The notes under the pieces were generated by a model that searched no databases, was not told the DNA's origin, and was given only the letters and a program-made list of their open reading frames with translations. A DNA stretch of 64,000 nt from Maribacter spongiicola (GTDB lineage Bacteria; Bacteroidota; Bacteroidia; Flavobacteriales; Flavobacteriaceae). Position 1 is the stretch's first letter, and each line of letters begins with the position of its first letter. Positions 1 to 10,246 of this stretch are shown piece after piece. The position numbers and the translations under genes are program-made. The stretch lies in contig NZ_SOAY01000015.1 in the NCBI RefSeq assembly GCF_004364165.1, positions 92,361 through 156,360 on the forward strand, in the 5' to 3' direction.

Positions 1-261
1 CATTACCTTCACTTGTACGCTATTGGTAAATTCTGATATAATTTTCTTTCCTTTTAAAGCTACATGAATAAACAGTGCCTCAATACGATCCGAAAGCAAC
101 ATATTACTACCGCCTCCAATTACAATTTTTCTATCATAATCTTGGTTACCCAGCACATCTTGTAATTCTTCGACAGAGCTCACTTCAACAAAGAATCTTG
201 CTGTAGCATCAATACCGAAAGTATTGTAGTTTTTTAGAGAAAAGTGTTCATGTACAATCAT
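1..261 (-). CDS. murB: UDP-N-acetylenolpyruvoylglucosamine reductase, N-terminal part (cut by window edge)
   Basis: MurB reduces UDP-GlcNAc-enolpyruvate to UDP-MurNAc in the cytoplasm, a committed step of peptidoglycan synthesis. Only the first 87 codons are inside the window. They carry the N-terminal family signature: LKNYNTFGIDATA near residue 9 and the FAD-binding stretch IGGGSNMLLSD. The start codon overlaps the stop of the upstream aminotransferase by one base (TAATG), so the two genes are probably translationally coupled. The rest of the FAD domain and the substrate domain lie outside the window. Identification is firm despite the truncation. Confidence 0.93.
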   Translation of the reverse strand, partial: MIVHEHFSLKNYNTFGIDATARFFVEVSSVEELQDVLGNQDYDRKIVIGGGSNMLLSDRIEALFIHVALKGKKIISEFTNSVQVKVM

Positions 262-1451
262 TAGCCCTTGTAGCTTTTAAGCGCTTCTTTTAAAATAAAA
301 ACAGCTCTTTTTAAACTTTCTTGATCAAGAACATAGGCAATTCTAATTTGGTTTTTTCCCAAGCCTTCAGTGGCATAAAATCCTGCTGCGGGCGCTACCA
401 TAACTGTTTCGTTATCTATGTTGAAATCTTCTAACAACCACTGTGCAAAGTGATCAGCATCTTTAATAGGTAATTCGGCTATACAGTAAAATGCACCTTG
501 AGGTCTTGCTATTTTAATACCTTCAATCTTTTCTAACTCCGCAATAAGTATATTTCTTCTTGCAACGTATTCTGTTTTTACTTCGGCAAAATAGCTGTCT
601 GGGGTATCTAAAGCTGCCTCACTTGCAATTTGTGCATAGGTAGGTGGCGATAGTCTTGCCTGTGCAAATTTCATTGCCGTGGCTATAAATTCTTTATTCT
701 TAGAAACCAAGTAGCCAATACGTGCGCCACACATGCTATATCTTTTAGAAACAGAATCAATAACAATGGCGTGTTCCGCTAAACCTTCTTCTTTTAATAT
801 AGAAGCATGAGTTTTATTATCATAGGTAAATTCTCTATAAACTTCATCTGCAACTAGGTAGATATTGTGCTTTTTAACTAATGCAGCTAATTTTTGAATT
901 TCTTCTTCACTATATAAATATCCCGTTGGGTTGCCAGGGTTGCATATTAATATAGCTTTAGTTCTAGGTGTAATTAATTTTTCAAAATCTTCTATTGGTG
1001 GAAGAGCAAAATTATCTTCAATTTTTGAAACTACAGGAACAACGGTTACACCACAGGCGGTAGCAAACCCATTATAGTTGGCGTAAAATGGTTCAGGAAT
1101 TATAATTTCGTCATCTGTATCTGCAATGGTATTCATTGCAAAAGACAATGCTTCAGAGCCACCGGTAGTAACGATAATATCTGTTGCACTTATAGCTATA
1201 TCATTTTTAAGATAATACTTTGCAATTTTTGTTCGAAACTCCTCTGAGCCTTCGGTACGACTGTATTCTAATACATTAATGTTATTATTTTTTACAGCGT
1301 CTAAAGCTTGTTGGGGCGTTTTTATATCTGGTTGCCCAATGTTCAAATGAATGACATTAATTCCTCTCTTTTTTGCACTTTCGGCAAACGGAACTAACTT
1401 TCTTATGGGCGATTGAGGCATGGTAAGCCCCTTGTTTGAAACAGATGGCAT
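261..1451 (-). CDS. pyridoxal-phosphate-dependent class I/II aminotransferase
   Basis: This 396-residue cytoplasmic enzyme is a fold-type I aminotransferase of the aspartate aminotransferase superfamily. Visible motifs are NPGNPTG at 171-177, the ADEVY segment at 201-205 with the Asp that contacts the PLP ring nitrogen, the PLP Schiff-base lysine K236 in DSVSKRYSMCGARIG, and a C-terminal NQIRIAY containing the carboxylate-binding Arg. The length is typical. The exact substrate cannot be read from sequence; aspartate or another common amino acid is plausible. An alternative start at Met11 would drop only a short tail. The gene runs into murB with a one-base overlap. Confidence 0.9.
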   Translation of the reverse strand: MPSVSNKGLTMPQSPIRKLVPFAESAKKRGINVIHLNIGQPDIKTPQQALDAVKNNNINVLEYSRTEGSEEFRTKIAKYYLKNDIAISATDIIVTTGGSEALSFAMNTIADTDDEIIIPEPFYANYNGFATACGVTVVPVVSKIEDNFALPPIEDFEKLITPRTKAILICNPGNPTGYLYSEEEIQKLAALVKKHNIYLVADEVYREFTYDNKTHASILKEEGLAEHAIVIDSVSKRYSMCGARIGYLVSKNKEFIATAMKFAQARLSPPTYAQIASEAALDTPDSYFAEVKTEYVARRNILIAELEKIEGIKIARPQGAFYCIAELPIKDADHFAQWLLEDFNIDNETVMVAPAAGFYATEGLGKNQIRIAYVLDQESLKRAVFILKEALKSYKG

Positions 1452-1599
1452 ATAAATTGAATTTTACACAAAAGTGATAAATGATTATGGTTCTTACAAA
1501 GTAATTAGGCTTTTATTTGGTTTTACTTATCGTGTTAAAATTAGGTGCTGTATCAAATTATTATGTATCTTAAAAAGGGTTAACTAATTCATACAGATT

Positions 1600-2937
1600 A
1601 TGTTACGAAAATATACCGTTCTTTTATTTCTTTTGTCATGTTGTTTTTCCTTTTCAGGAATAGCACAAACCTATCAATTACCTGCCGGAAAGAAATTTCA
1701 TAAAGTCAAGTTTGAGCTCATTAATAACTTAATGGTCATACCTATTGATGTTAATGGAACGGAGTTGTCTTTCGTATTAGATTCTGGTGTTGGTACACCT
1801 ATATTATTCAATTTAGCTGATCAAGATTCTATTCAGTTAAATAACGTTACAGAAATTACTATTAATGGGTTAGGGGATGGCGACCCTATCAACGCATTAA
1901 AATCAACCGGAAATTTTGTTCAGTTGGGCAATGTTAAGAATGTCTCACAAAACATTTATGTTGTAATGGATGCTGGAATAAACTTTTCGCCAAGTTTAGG
2001 TATTCCCGTGCATGGTATAATTGGTTATGACTTATTTCGCGATTTTGTTGTTGATATAAATTATGTAAAGCAAACCATCAAATTTCATGACCCAGAGCTA
2101 TATAAATATAAAAAGTCAAAGAATACTAGGGTTGTAGATATGTCAGTCATTAGAAAGAAGGCATATTTAGATGCCTTTGTGATAATTAAAAATGATGAGG
2201 AAATACCTGTAAAAATGTTATTGGATACGGGTAGTAGCGATGCTGTTTGGTTATTTGAAGATGAAAGAATTCAATTGCCCGAAAAGCATTATCAAGATTT
2301 TTTAGGAAAAGGTCTTGCTGGTGATATATTCGGGAAGCGAACAAAAATTAGCCATTTGAAGATTGCTGATTTTGTGCTAAGTGATGCAAAGGCAGCTTTT
2401 CCTGATATGGAGACGTTCACGACAATTTCAGATTTTGGAGGTAGAAACGGAAGCTTGGGTGGTGAGGTTATAAAACGTTTTAATGTAGTATTCGATTATA
2501 GAAATGAAAAATTAATAATGACCAAGAACACCAATTTCGGAAAGCTCTTTCAATATAATATTAGCGGAATTGATTTGCAACATGCAGGTATGCGTTATAT
2601 ATCAGAACGAATAACAAATTCTAACGGAGTTGTAAATAGCGATGCCAAAACCTATGGCGATGTACAAATTATACTTCAGGGCGCTACAAGATTAAGCTTG
2701 GTGCCAGAAATAATTGTTTCGGGAATACGCCAGGGGAGTCCGGCACATTCGGCAGGCTTACGAGAAGGCGATGTTATTTTGGCAGTGAACGGCAAACGCA
2801 TCCACAGGTACAAATTACAAGAGATTATGCATATGCTAAATTTCAAAAAAGATAAACGAGTGAAGGTCTTAGTAGAGCGATATGATAATGATCTGCTTTT
2901 TAGTTTTGTTCTAAAACCTTTGTTTGATGAACAATAG
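1600..2937 (+). CDS. secreted retropepsin-like aspartyl protease with C-terminal PDZ domain
   Basis: A 445-residue protein with a signal peptide (hydrophobic residues about 5-22, cleavage near IAQ). It has two aspartyl-protease half-domains: the first catalytic triplet is DSG at 61-63 (FVLDSGVGTP) and the second DTG at 209-211 (LLDTGSSDAVW). A PDZ domain at about 355-440 (GIRQGSPAHSAGLREGDVILAVNGKRI) probably recruits the substrate. Having both Asp motifs in one chain means it could work as a pseudo-symmetric monomer. It is expected in the periplasm or at the outer membrane. Substrates are unknown. It converges on the DUF1573 gene and shares a terminator with it. Confidence 0.88.
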   Translation: MLRKYTVLLFLLSCCFSFSGIAQTYQLPAGKKFHKVKFELINNLMVIPIDVNGTELSFVLDSGVGTPILFNLADQDSIQLNNVTEITINGLGDGDPINALKSTGNFVQLGNVKNVSQNIYVVMDAGINFSPSLGIPVHGIIGYDLFRDFVVDINYVKQTIKFHDPELYKYKKSKNTRVVDMSVIRKKAYLDAFVIIKNDEEIPVKMLLDTGSSDAVWLFEDERIQLPEKHYQDFLGKGLAGDIFGKRTKISHLKIADFVLSDAKAAFPDMETFTTISDFGGRNGSLGGEVIKRFNVVFDYRNEKLIMTKNTNFGKLFQYNISGIDLQHAGMRYISERITNSNGVVNSDAKTYGDVQIILQGATRLSLVPEIIVSGIRQGSPAHSAGLREGDVILAVNGKRIHRYKLQEIMHMLNFKKDKRVKVLVERYDNDLLFSFVLKPLFDEQ

Positions 2938-2945
2938 CGCATAAA

Positions 2946-2975
2946 AAAAAGCCCAACTTCTCAGTTGGGCTTTTC
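2946..2975. terminator. bidirectional intrinsic terminator
   Basis: A perfect hairpin GCCCAACT-TCTC-AGTTGGGC is flanked by an A run on the left and a T run on the right. It can therefore end transcription from the protease gene on one strand and from the DUF1573 gene on the other, between two convergent stop codons. Confidence 0.85.
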
Positions 2976-2993
2976 GTTTTCTAAAAAGTTCTT

Positions 2994-3386
2994 TTATTTG
3001 GTACCAGTAGTAGCTTGAACTTCTCCTTTGATTTTTAAAACCTTGGTAGGAGTGTCAGCGTTAGATATTACCGTAATTGCTTTACGGATAGGTCCAACTC
3101 TATTGGTATCATATTTTACCTGAATCTCACCTGTTTTACCTGGTAAAATTGGGTCTTCTGGTTTTTTTGGAATGGTACAACCACAACTAGAACTTACTTT
3201 ACTCACGATAAGTGGCGCAGTTCCTGTGTTTGTAAATTCAAAAACTCTTACTCCGTCAGATCCTTTAGCGATTTCGCCGTAATCAACAGTTTCAGATTTA
3301 AACTCTATTTTGGCAGCAGCATCTTGTGCTGTTAAGCTAAATCCTAGTAAGCCTACAAATAATACAAGTACTATTTTTTTCATCAT
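2994..3386 (-). CDS. DUF1573 domain-containing secreted protein
   Basis: A 130-residue protein with a signal peptide (residues 1-20, ending LTAQ). It contains one DUF1573 domain, an immunoglobulin-like beta sandwich recognised by VFEFTNTGTAPLIVSKVSSSCGCTIP and GEIQVKYDTNRVGPIRKAITVISNA. The paired Cys of SCGCT are characteristic. These proteins are abundant in Bacteroidota and sit in the periplasm or on the cell surface; their biochemical role is unknown. It lies divergent from valS and has a clear promoter just upstream. Confidence 0.9.
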   Translation of the reverse strand: MMKKIVLVLFVGLLGFSLTAQDAAAKIEFKSETVDYGEIAKGSDGVRVFEFTNTGTAPLIVSKVSSSCGCTIPKKPEDPILPGKTGEIQVKYDTNRVGPIRKAITVISNADTPTKVLKIKGEVQATTGTK

Positions 3387-3406
3387 TTCTAATTTTGGGT
3401 GGATGT

Positions 3407-3436
3407 CAAAATTAAATCTTTTCAGATCAACCTCAA
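3407..3436 (-). promoter_or_regulatory. Bacteroidota-type promoter for the DUF1573 gene
   Basis: On the minus strand TTG (3436-3434) is followed after 19 bases by TAATTTTG (3414-3407), a full match to TANNTTTG. The predicted start of transcription is roughly 15-20 bases before the ATG at 3386. The same 19-base spacing recurs at the rpsU, tRNA/tuf and trp promoters in this window. Confidence 0.7.
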
Positions 3437-3580
3437 AATCCTTTTGTTATACTCTAACGTTACTTATTTTTGTTTCGTATTTATCTTTGGGTAAAATTTA
3501 GCTGAAATGACCGTTAGAATGTCAATTCGGCTTTATTTTTAATAACCCATTTTATTATTATTCAAAAACTGTTCCAAAAA

Positions 3581-6211
3581 ATGGAAATTCCTTCAAAATA
3601 TAATCCGCAGTCCACAGAATCTCATTGGTATGATTACTGGATGAAAAACGGTTACTTTCATTCTGTACCAGATGACAGAGAACCTTATAGTATTGTAATA
3701 CCACCGCCAAACGTAACGGGCATATTGCACATGGGGCACATGCTGAACAATACCATACAAGATGTATTGATCAGAAGAGCCCGTCTTTTAGGTAAAAATG
3801 CATGTTGGGTGCCTGGTACAGACCATGCCTCAATTGCTACAGAAGCGAAAGTTGTAGCTAAATTAAAAGAACAAGGTATTAATAAAAACGATCTTACAAG
3901 AGAGGAGTTTTTAAAGCATGCGTGGGATTGGACAAATGAATACGGCGGGATCATTCTTGAGCAATTAAAGAAATTGGGTTGTTCTTGCGATTGGGACCGT
4001 ACTGCGTTCACTATGGATCAGGAACGCTATGATAGCGTTATTAAGGTGTTTATAGACCTTTATAATAAAGGTTTGATCTACCGTGGTTATAGGATGGTGA
4101 ATTGGGATCCAGAAGCTCAGACAACTTTGTCAGATGAAGAGGTTGTTTATGAAGAAAAGCAAGGGTTATTGTATTATCTATCCTATACTATTGAGGGTTC
4201 TGACGAAAAAGTTACCATTGCGACCACAAGACCAGAAACAATTTTGGGTGATACAGCAATATGTATTAATCCGAATGATGAAAGATTTACGCATCTAAAA
4301 GGTAAAAAGGTAATAGTACCAATTTGCAATAGGGTAATCCCGATAATTGAAGATGAGTATGTAGATATTGAATTTGGTACAGGTTGTTTAAAAGTGACGC
4401 CTGCACACGATATCAATGATAAAGCTCTTGGCGAAAAACACAATTTAGAAACTATCGATATTTTCAATGATGATGCAAGCTTAAATAGTTTTGGTTTGCA
4501 TTACGAGGGTAAAGATCGTTTCGTAGTAAGAAAAGAGATTTCTAAAGAATTAGAAGAATTAGGTATTCTGGTTAAGACCGAGACCCATATTAATAAAGTA
4601 GGTACTTCAGAAAGAACTAAGGCTGTTATTGAACCGAAATTGTCAGATCAGTGGTTCCTGAAAATGGAAGATTTGGCAAAACCGGCTTTAGAAGCTGTTA
4701 TGGAAAGTGGCGATATTAAACTTCATCCTAAGAAATTTGAAAACACATACCGTCATTGGATGGAGAATGTTCGCGATTGGAATATTTCTAGACAATTATG
4801 GTGGGGTCAGCAAATACCAGCTTTCTACTTTGGTGACGGTCAAGAAGATTTTGTTGTAGCAGCTAATGTAGCAGATGCATTAAAACTTGCCAAAGAAAAA
4901 TCTGGTAAGTCAGATTTAAAGGAAAGTGATTTACGACAAGATGCCGATGTTTTAGATACCTGGTTTTCATCTTGGTTATGGCCAATGAGTGTATTCGGCG
5001 GTATTCTAGAACCAGATAATGAAGAGGTAAATTATTATTATCCAACAAACGATTTAGTAACTGGTCCGGATATTTTATTTTTCTGGGTAGCTAGAATGAT
5101 TGTTGCCGGGTATGAGTTTAGAGGAGAGAAGCCTTTTGAAAATGTTTATTTCACCGGATTGGTTAGAGATAAGCAACGTAGAAAAATGTCTAAATCGTTG
5201 GGTAATTCGCCCGATGCTTTAAAGTTGATCGAAGATTATGGTGCCGACGGAGTTCGTGTAGGAATGTTGATGTCTGCTGCTGCAGGTAACGATTTAATGT
5301 TTGATGAAGATTTATGTCAGCAAGGGAAAAACTTTGCCAATAAAATCTGGAACGGCTTTAGACTGTTTCAAGGTTGGGAAATTGCAGATATTCCACAACC
5401 CGAAGCTTCAAAACTTGGTTTAAAGTGGTACGAGTCTAAGCTGAATAAGACCTTGATAGAAATTGAAGATCATTTTAGTAAATTCCGTATTTCAGATGCT
5501 TTAATGTCAATCTACAAATTGGTTTGGGACGATTATAGCTCTTCGTTGTTAGAGATTATAAAACCTGCCTACCAACAGCCAATAGATAGAACCACTTATG
5601 ATAAGGTGATTCAATTATTTGAACAGAACTTGAAGTTGTTGCACCCATTTATGCCATTTTTGACAGAAGAAGTTTGGCAGCATATTGCAAAAAGAGACAA
5701 GAGTGAGGCATTGGTGATAGCCAAATGGCCTACCGTAGGTAAAATTGATGAAGAGTTAATAGCCCAGTTCGATTTTGCTGCTGAGGTAATTGCAGGAGTT
5801 AGAACCATTAGAAAAAACAAAAATATTCCGATGAAGGAATCGTTGGAGTTATCAGTTCTAAATTCTGAGGAAGCAAGCAGCCGTTGGGATGTTGTTATTT
5901 CGAAACTGACCAATATATCTGAAATCAGTTATATAAAAGAGCAGTTAGAAGGTGCATTAACGTTCCGTGTAAAAAGTAACGAATACTTTGTGCCAATGGA
6001 AGGTGCGATTGATGTTGAAGCTGAAATTGTTAAGATTAATGAAGAATTGAAATATACTAAAGGCTTTTTAATCTCGGTTCAGAAGAAACTTTCTAATGAG
6101 CGATTTGTAAACAATGCACCTGAGAAGGTAATTGCTATAGAGCGCCAAAAATTGGCAGATGCTGAAGCTAAAATTGAAACTTTAGAAAAGAGTTTAGCAA
6201 GTTTAAGCTAG
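3581..6211 (+). CDS. valS: valyl-tRNA synthetase
   Basis: An 876-residue class Ia aminoacyl-tRNA synthetase that charges tRNA-Val in the cytosol. The HIGH motif is HMGH at 50-53 ([13 protein letters not shown]) and the KMSKS loop is at 535-539. Between them lies the editing domain ([14 protein letters not shown]) that removes mischarged Thr. The C terminus holds the anticodon-binding domain and a coiled-coil tRNA arm (about 810-876, rich in Glu and Lys), as expected for ValRS rather than IleRS. The length is normal. Transcription ends at a strong hairpin 25 bases after the stop. Confidence 0.97.
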   Translation: MEIPSKYNPQSTESHWYDYWMKNGYFHSVPDDREPYSIVIPPPNVTGILHMGHMLNNTIQDVLIRRARLLGKNACWVPGTDHASIATEAKVVAKLKEQGINKNDLTREEFLKHAWDWTNEYGGIILEQLKKLGCSCDWDRTAFTMDQERYDSVIKVFIDLYNKGLIYRGYRMVNWDPEAQTTLSDEEVVYEEKQGLLYYLSYTIEGSDEKVTIATTRPETILGDTAICINPNDERFTHLKGKKVIVPICNRVIPIIEDEYVDIEFGTGCLKVTPAHDINDKALGEKHNLETIDIFNDDASLNSFGLHYEGKDRFVVRKEISKELEELGILVKTETHINKVGTSERTKAVIEPKLSDQWFLKMEDLAKPALEAVMESGDIKLHPKKFENTYRHWMENVRDWNISRQLWWGQQIPAFYFGDGQEDFVVAANVADALKLAKEKSGKSDLKESDLRQDADVLDTWFSSWLWPMSVFGGILEPDNEEVNYYYPTNDLVTGPDILFFWVARMIVAGYEFRGEKPFENVYFTGLVRDKQRRKMSKSLGNSPDALKLIEDYGADGVRVGMLMSAAAGNDLMFDEDLCQQGKNFANKIWNGFRLFQGWEIADIPQPEASKLGLKWYESKLNKTLIEIEDHFSKFRISDALMSIYKLVWDDYSSSLLEIIKPAYQQPIDRTTYDKVIQLFEQNLKLLHPFMPFLTEEVWQHIAKRDKSEALVIAKWPTVGKIDEELIAQFDFAAEVIAGVRTIRKNKNIPMKESLELSVLNSEEASSRWDVVISKLTNISEISYIKEQLEGALTFRVKSNEYFVPMEGAIDVEAEIVKINEELKYTKGFLISVQKKLSNERFVNNAPEKVIAIERQKLADAEAKIETLEKSLASLS

Positions 6212-6234
6212 TACTTTAATTGTATAAATTAGTA

Positions 6235-6272
6235 AAGCCTCATTCCTATTTAATTGGGAATGAGGCTTTTTC
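6235..6272 (+). terminator. intrinsic terminator of valS
   Basis: A 12-base-pair stem AAGCCTCATTCC / GGAATGAGGCTT with a short A/T loop is followed by a T run, directly downstream of the valS stop. Confidence 0.9.
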
Positions 6273-6340
6273 TATTGTTAAAAGTATTTAGGCAGTCATG
6301 TTGTTTTCGTACTTTTAAATAGAACAAAAAAAGCTAGAAA

Positions 6341-7225
6341 ATGAAACCACTAAAAAAAGAAGATATTAAGCAAGAGGTATTTGACCTTTATGACGCCTAT
6401 GCTCATAATAAATTAGAACGCCGAGACTTTGTACAGAAACTTTCTATGTATGCAGTTGGCGGTCTTACAGTGCCATCGCTAATGAGTTTTTTAATGCCTG
6501 ATTACGAGAATACTTTTTTGGTCGATAAGAACAATCCAGATTTAGATTCAGATTTTATTACTTATAGTTCAGCAAAAGGTGGCGGCAAAATAAAGGCATT
6601 GCTATCAAAACCAAAATCGGTAGAAGGTAAATTGCCGGGTATTGTGGTGGTTCATGAAAATAGAGGCTTGAATCCGTATGTAGAAGATACAGCGAGAAGA
6701 GCAGCTTTGGCAGGTTTTGTAACCATTGCTCCAGATGCATTGAGTCCGCTTGGTGGTTACCCGGGTAATGACGATGAAGGTCGTGCAATGCAGAAAACGC
6801 GAGATAGAGATGAAATGTTAGAAGATTTTATAGCCGCATTTGAATATTTAAAAAATCATGAAAGCTGCAATGGTAAAATAGGAGTTGTAGGTTTTTGTTT
6901 CGGTGGATGGATTTCTAACATGATGGCAGTAAAAGTACCAGATTTGGCAGCTGCTGTACCTTTTTATGGTGGTCAGCCAACAGAAGGCATAGAAAATATA
7001 AATGCATCTTTGATGTTGCAGTATGCAGGTTTAGATGAACGTGTAAATGCTGGATGGCCAGCTTACGAAAAGGCACTGAATGAATTAGGTAAAGAGAATG
7101 TTGCTTATTTCTATGACAATGTAAACCATGGTTTTCATAACACGTCTACACCAAGATATGATGAGCCTGCGGCAGAACTGGCGTGGTCACGTACTATTGA
7201 ATTTTTTAAAGAAAAATTAGTGTAA
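6341..7225 (+). CDS. dienelactone hydrolase family protein
   Basis: A 294-residue alpha/beta hydrolase of the carboxymethylenebutenolidase family. The nucleophile is the Cys of GFCFGG near residue 186. The acid is probably in the YAGLDERVNAG strand, and the His is in NVNHGFHN. An N-terminal extension contains ERRDF followed by a moderately hydrophobic stretch (KLSMYAVGGLTVPSLMSF), which resembles a Tat-type signal, so export is possible. True substrates of such proteins in marine bacteria are mostly unknown; a catabolic or detoxifying esterase role is inferred. Genes on both sides are separate transcription units. Confidence 0.87.
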   Translation: MKPLKKEDIKQEVFDLYDAYAHNKLERRDFVQKLSMYAVGGLTVPSLMSFLMPDYENTFLVDKNNPDLDSDFITYSSAKGGGKIKALLSKPKSVEGKLPGIVVVHENRGLNPYVEDTARRAALAGFVTIAPDALSPLGGYPGNDDEGRAMQKTRDRDEMLEDFIAAFEYLKNHESCNGKIGVVGFCFGGWISNMMAVKVPDLAAAVPFYGGQPTEGIENINASLMLQYAGLDERVNAGWPAYEKALNELGKENVAYFYDNVNHGFHNTSTPRYDEPAAELAWSRTIEFFKEKLV

Positions 7226-7337
7226 AGTTCTGATTTTAAACACTTTTAAATACGTTTTTGTGTAAGGTTTCTGATTTTGAGCTAGTAATCAATTGATTTG
7301 AGTTAAGCTTACAGAACCAATCCCTTTAGTTTTGTAG

Positions 7338-7532
<195 letters not shown>

Positions 7533-7569
7533 GGCAACTTATAGAAATCATTTTATCAAAAAATATAGG

Positions 7570-7598
7570 AACCCTTGATTAATTTCAAGGGTTTTTTT
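7570..7598 (+). terminator. intrinsic terminator
   Basis: Stem AACCCTTGA / TCAAGGGTT with a six-base loop and a seven-base T run. It ends the small membrane-protein transcript just before the creatininase gene. Confidence 0.88.
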
Positions 7599-7623
7599 AT
7601 GCTTAAATAGTATCTTTAATATT

Positions 7624-8388
7624 ATGATCAGACCTTATGTACTTGCCGAAACAAATTGGGAACACTTAAAAGATGAACAAATAGAATTGGCAGTTTTGCC
7701 TTGGGGTGCTACAGAGGCTCATAATTATCATTTGCCATACGGTACAGATAATTATCAAGCGCAAAGTATGGTTGAGTCGGCAGCGGGTATCTCATGGGAG
7801 AAAGGTAAAAAGGTAATTGTTTTACCAACCATACCTTACGGTGTAAATACTGGTCAGAGTGATATCTATTTAGATATGAATCTAAATTCGTCTACCCAAT
7901 TAGCTATTCTCAAAGATTTGATAACAGTGTTAAATAGGCAAGGGATTAAAAAATTATTGCTATTTAATGGTCATGGCGGTAATAATTTTAAGCCTATAGT
8001 TAGAGAACTTGGTCTACTGTTTTCTGATATGTTTATAAGCTTTTGCTTTTTTCCGCCAATGTTGGATAAGTCTAAATATTTTCAAGAAGAAGGTGACCAT
8101 GCCGATGAAATGGAAACAAGTTTGATGCTTTATTTAAGACCTGATTTAGTTCAGCCAAAAGAGAAATGGGGTAGAGGTAGAGCCAAGTCATTTAGAATAG
8201 AAGCGTTTAATGAAGGTTGGGCTTGGGCAGAAAGACAATGGTCTAAAGTAAGTAGCGATACAGGTATTGGTAATCCGCAGTTTGCTACAGCAGAAAAAGG
8301 AGAGCGTTTTTTTAATGACGCTTGCGAGAAATTAGATGGGCTATTTTGTTCACTTTGCGACGCTGACTTAGAAGATTTATATCACTAA
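7624..8388 (+). CDS. creatininase family protein (metal-dependent amidohydrolase)
   Basis: A 254-residue cytosolic protein of the creatinine amidohydrolase family. Metal-site motifs are visible: LPWGATEAHNYHLPYGTDN near the N terminus, FNGHGGNN near residue 118, and GDHADEMETSLML near residue 158. The family acts on cyclic amides and formamide-type substrates (creatinine, or intermediates of riboflavin and cofactor metabolism). Nothing in the neighbourhood points to creatinine use, so the substrate should be left open. It appears to be a single-gene unit. Confidence 0.87.
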   Translation: MIRPYVLAETNWEHLKDEQIELAVLPWGATEAHNYHLPYGTDNYQAQSMVESAAGISWEKGKKVIVLPTIPYGVNTGQSDIYLDMNLNSSTQLAILKDLITVLNRQGIKKLLLFNGHGGNNFKPIVRELGLLFSDMFISFCFFPPMLDKSKYFQEEGDHADEMETSLMLYLRPDLVQPKEKWGRGRAKSFRIEAFNEGWAWAERQWSKVSSDTGIGNPQFATAEKGERFFNDACEKLDGLFCSLCDADLEDLYH

Positions 8389-8536
8389 ATAGTTATGTGT
8401 TCCTAATATAGACAGACAGAGAATATATAAATCGGCAAAATTGCCTAAAATAGTCTTATTAGAATGCTTATTTCTAAATCGAATATTTAAATAATATTTT
8501 ATAAACGAGGAATAAAACTGTTTTGCAAAGAAGTAT

Positions 8537-8794
8537 TTATTTCAGTTCTTTGGTCGCCAATTCAATATAGGCTTGCATTGCTTTCTTTTTACTCATGTTC
8601 TTAGCTTGAAACAAAGCATTGGCCTTAAATGCATTAATTAAAGGAGTTTTACTGCCAGGGTTGTCAAAATTGGAGTTTGCTATTTTATAGTAAGCGTATA
8701 GTTTTAATAGAATATCGGCAGGTAAAGGTTCGGTAAAATTATTTACCAAATCAACGGTAGCCTCAAATTCAATATGTAGGTTCGTCTTTTTCAT
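8537..8794 (-). CDS. acyl-CoA-binding protein
   Basis: A roughly 85-residue protein of the acyl-CoA-binding family, a four-helix bundle that carries long-chain acyl-CoA in the cytosol. Visible conserved features are LLKLYAYYKIANSNF, ALFQAKNMSKKKAMQAYI and the C-terminal helix. The Met at 8794 (MKKTNLHIEFE) is preferred; a start at 8806 would add four residues and lengthen the overlap with psd. Either way the gene overlaps the 3' end of psd, so it is co-translated with phospholipid genes. That context suggests it supplies or buffers acyl-CoA for membrane lipid synthesis. Confidence 0.87.
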   Translation of the reverse strand: MKKTNLHIEFEATVDLVNNFTEPLPADILLKLYAYYKIANSNFDNPGSKTPLINAFKANALFQAKNMSKKKAMQAYIELATKELK

Positions 8795-9452
8795 TTGGGT
8801 CAACAAAAGTAGCTATGCATGTTTCCGCACCTATTACCTTTTGGTTCAGTTTTACATTAATTTGGCAATCTAAAGGTAAGAACAAGTCTACTCTAGAACC
8901 AAATTTAATAAAACCTGCATCATCACCCTGTTGTACACTTTCCCCTTTTTCTGCGTAATTAACGATTCGCCTAGCCAAAGCGCCAGCTATCTGTCGGTAT
9001 AAAATTTCACCGAATTTAGGCGTTTTAATAACAACTGTGGTCCTTTCGTTTTCTTCACTTGATTTTGGGTGCCAAGCAACTAGATATTTACCTGGGTGAT
9101 ATTTAGAAAAGGTTATACTACCACTTGCAGGGTATCTGGTAACATGCACGTTTACCGGAGACATAAAAATAGATACTTGTTTTCTTTTATCCTTAAAGAA
9201 CTCTTTTTCAAAAACTTCCTCAATGACCACCACCTTACCGTCTACAGGGGCTAAAATTTCATTGAAATCTTTTTTAGCCAGTCTCTTAGGGTTTCTAAAG
9301 AATTGTAAAATAGTAATTAAGATAATCAATCCAAATAATTGAATTACCATTCGTAACCAGGCGATATCTATAAAGAAATGAGCCAATAGAATACTGGCGC
9401 CAATAATTAAAAAAGAAAATAATATTATTTTTTGTCCCTCCCTATGAAACAT
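8769..9452 (-). CDS. psd: phosphatidylserine decarboxylase proenzyme (short form)
   Basis: A 227-residue membrane-associated enzyme that converts phosphatidylserine to phosphatidylethanolamine. Two hydrophobic segments lie at about 9-45. The C-terminal FIKFGSRVDLFLP contains the GS site where the proenzyme cleaves itself to form the pyruvoyl group. The short length and FGSR motif match the archaeal/Bacteroidota-type PSD rather than the longer E. coli type. It overlaps cdsA upstream by 11 bases and ACBP downstream, so the three form one translational unit for phospholipid synthesis. Confidence 0.92.
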   Translation of the reverse strand: MFHREGQKIILFSFLIIGASILLAHFFIDIAWLRMVIQLFGLIILITILQFFRNPKRLAKKDFNEILAPVDGKVVVIEEVFEKEFFKDKRKQVSIFMSPVNVHVTRYPASGSITFSKYHPGKYLVAWHPKSSEENERTTVVIKTPKFGEILYRQIAGALARRIVNYAEKGESVQQGDDAGFIKFGSRVDLFLPLDCQINVKLNQKVIGAETCIATFVDPNEKDEPTY

Positions 9453-10245
9453 AACTGAATATATTTAAAGTTAAATAAGCAAACGGTGCTGCAAATACCA
9501 AGCTGTCCAATCTGTCTAGCATACCGCCATGACCCGGCAAGATAGCACCACTATCTTTAACACCTGCAGTTCTTTTGAATTTAGATTCAATTAAATCTCC
9601 TAAACTACCTGCTACTACAATAACAGTAGCAAGTATCATCCATTGAATTGGACTAATTAGTGATTCAAAAGTAGCCATTAGGTATGCCGCGGCTAATGCA
9701 AATATAAAACCTCCTAAAGTACCTTCAACAGTTTTTTTTGGAGAAACTGAAGGAAATAATTTAGTTCTACCTATACTTTTACCTACCAAGTAGGCAAATG
9801 AATCATTCACCCAAATGAGAATAAAAATACCCATAATCAATAATTTTGCAAAAGCATCATTTTTATAAGGTATCATGGTTAAAAAAATACATCCGCCGCC
9901 AATATAGAACAACCCCACTAATAATTTTAGGGGTGTATTGAACTGTAATGGCTTTTTACTGAAAAGATTATAAAGAAGATAAATATCGACTAAAATAGTA
10001 ATCAGCATTAAAATATTGATAATTTGCTGATCTTTTACCAAATAAATAAATGCCCACCACAGTGCTAAATAGGCAGCAAAAATATGGTAACCTTTTAAGC
10101 GAACTAGCTTCTTATATTCATAAAGACAGGCTAGACCAAAGGTCATAAATAAAAAATCGAATGCATCAGAGCTTAAAAAGACTGCTGACAATAATAAGAT
10201 AATGTAGACAGCCCCAGTAAGCGATCTTCTTAAAATTTCTTTCAT
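9442..10245 (-). CDS. cdsA: phosphatidate cytidylyltransferase
   Basis: An integral membrane enzyme of about 267 residues that makes CDP-diacylglycerol from phosphatidic acid and CTP. The family signature is near the C terminus: GSLGDLIESKFKR followed by KDSGAILPGHGGMLDRLDS. There are about eight hydrophobic helices. I prefer the start at 10245 (MKEILRRSLTG), because the upstream in-frame Met at 10296 would add residues reading through the end of the LUD gene. CdsA supplies the precursor for phosphatidylserine, so its coupling to psd is functionally coherent. Confidence 0.93.
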   Translation of the reverse strand: MKEILRRSLTGAVYIILLLSAVFLSSDAFDFLFMTFGLACLYEYKKLVRLKGYHIFAAYLALWWAFIYLVKDQQIINILMLITILVDIYLLYNLFSKKPLQFNTPLKLLVGLFYIGGGCIFLTMIPYKNDAFAKLLIMGIFILIWVNDSFAYLVGKSIGRTKLFPSVSPKKTVEGTLGGFIFALAAAYLMATFESLISPIQWMILATVIVVAGSLGDLIESKFKRTAGVKDSGAILPGHGGMLDRLDSLVFAAPFAYLTLNIFSYVS

Positions 10246-10246
10246 A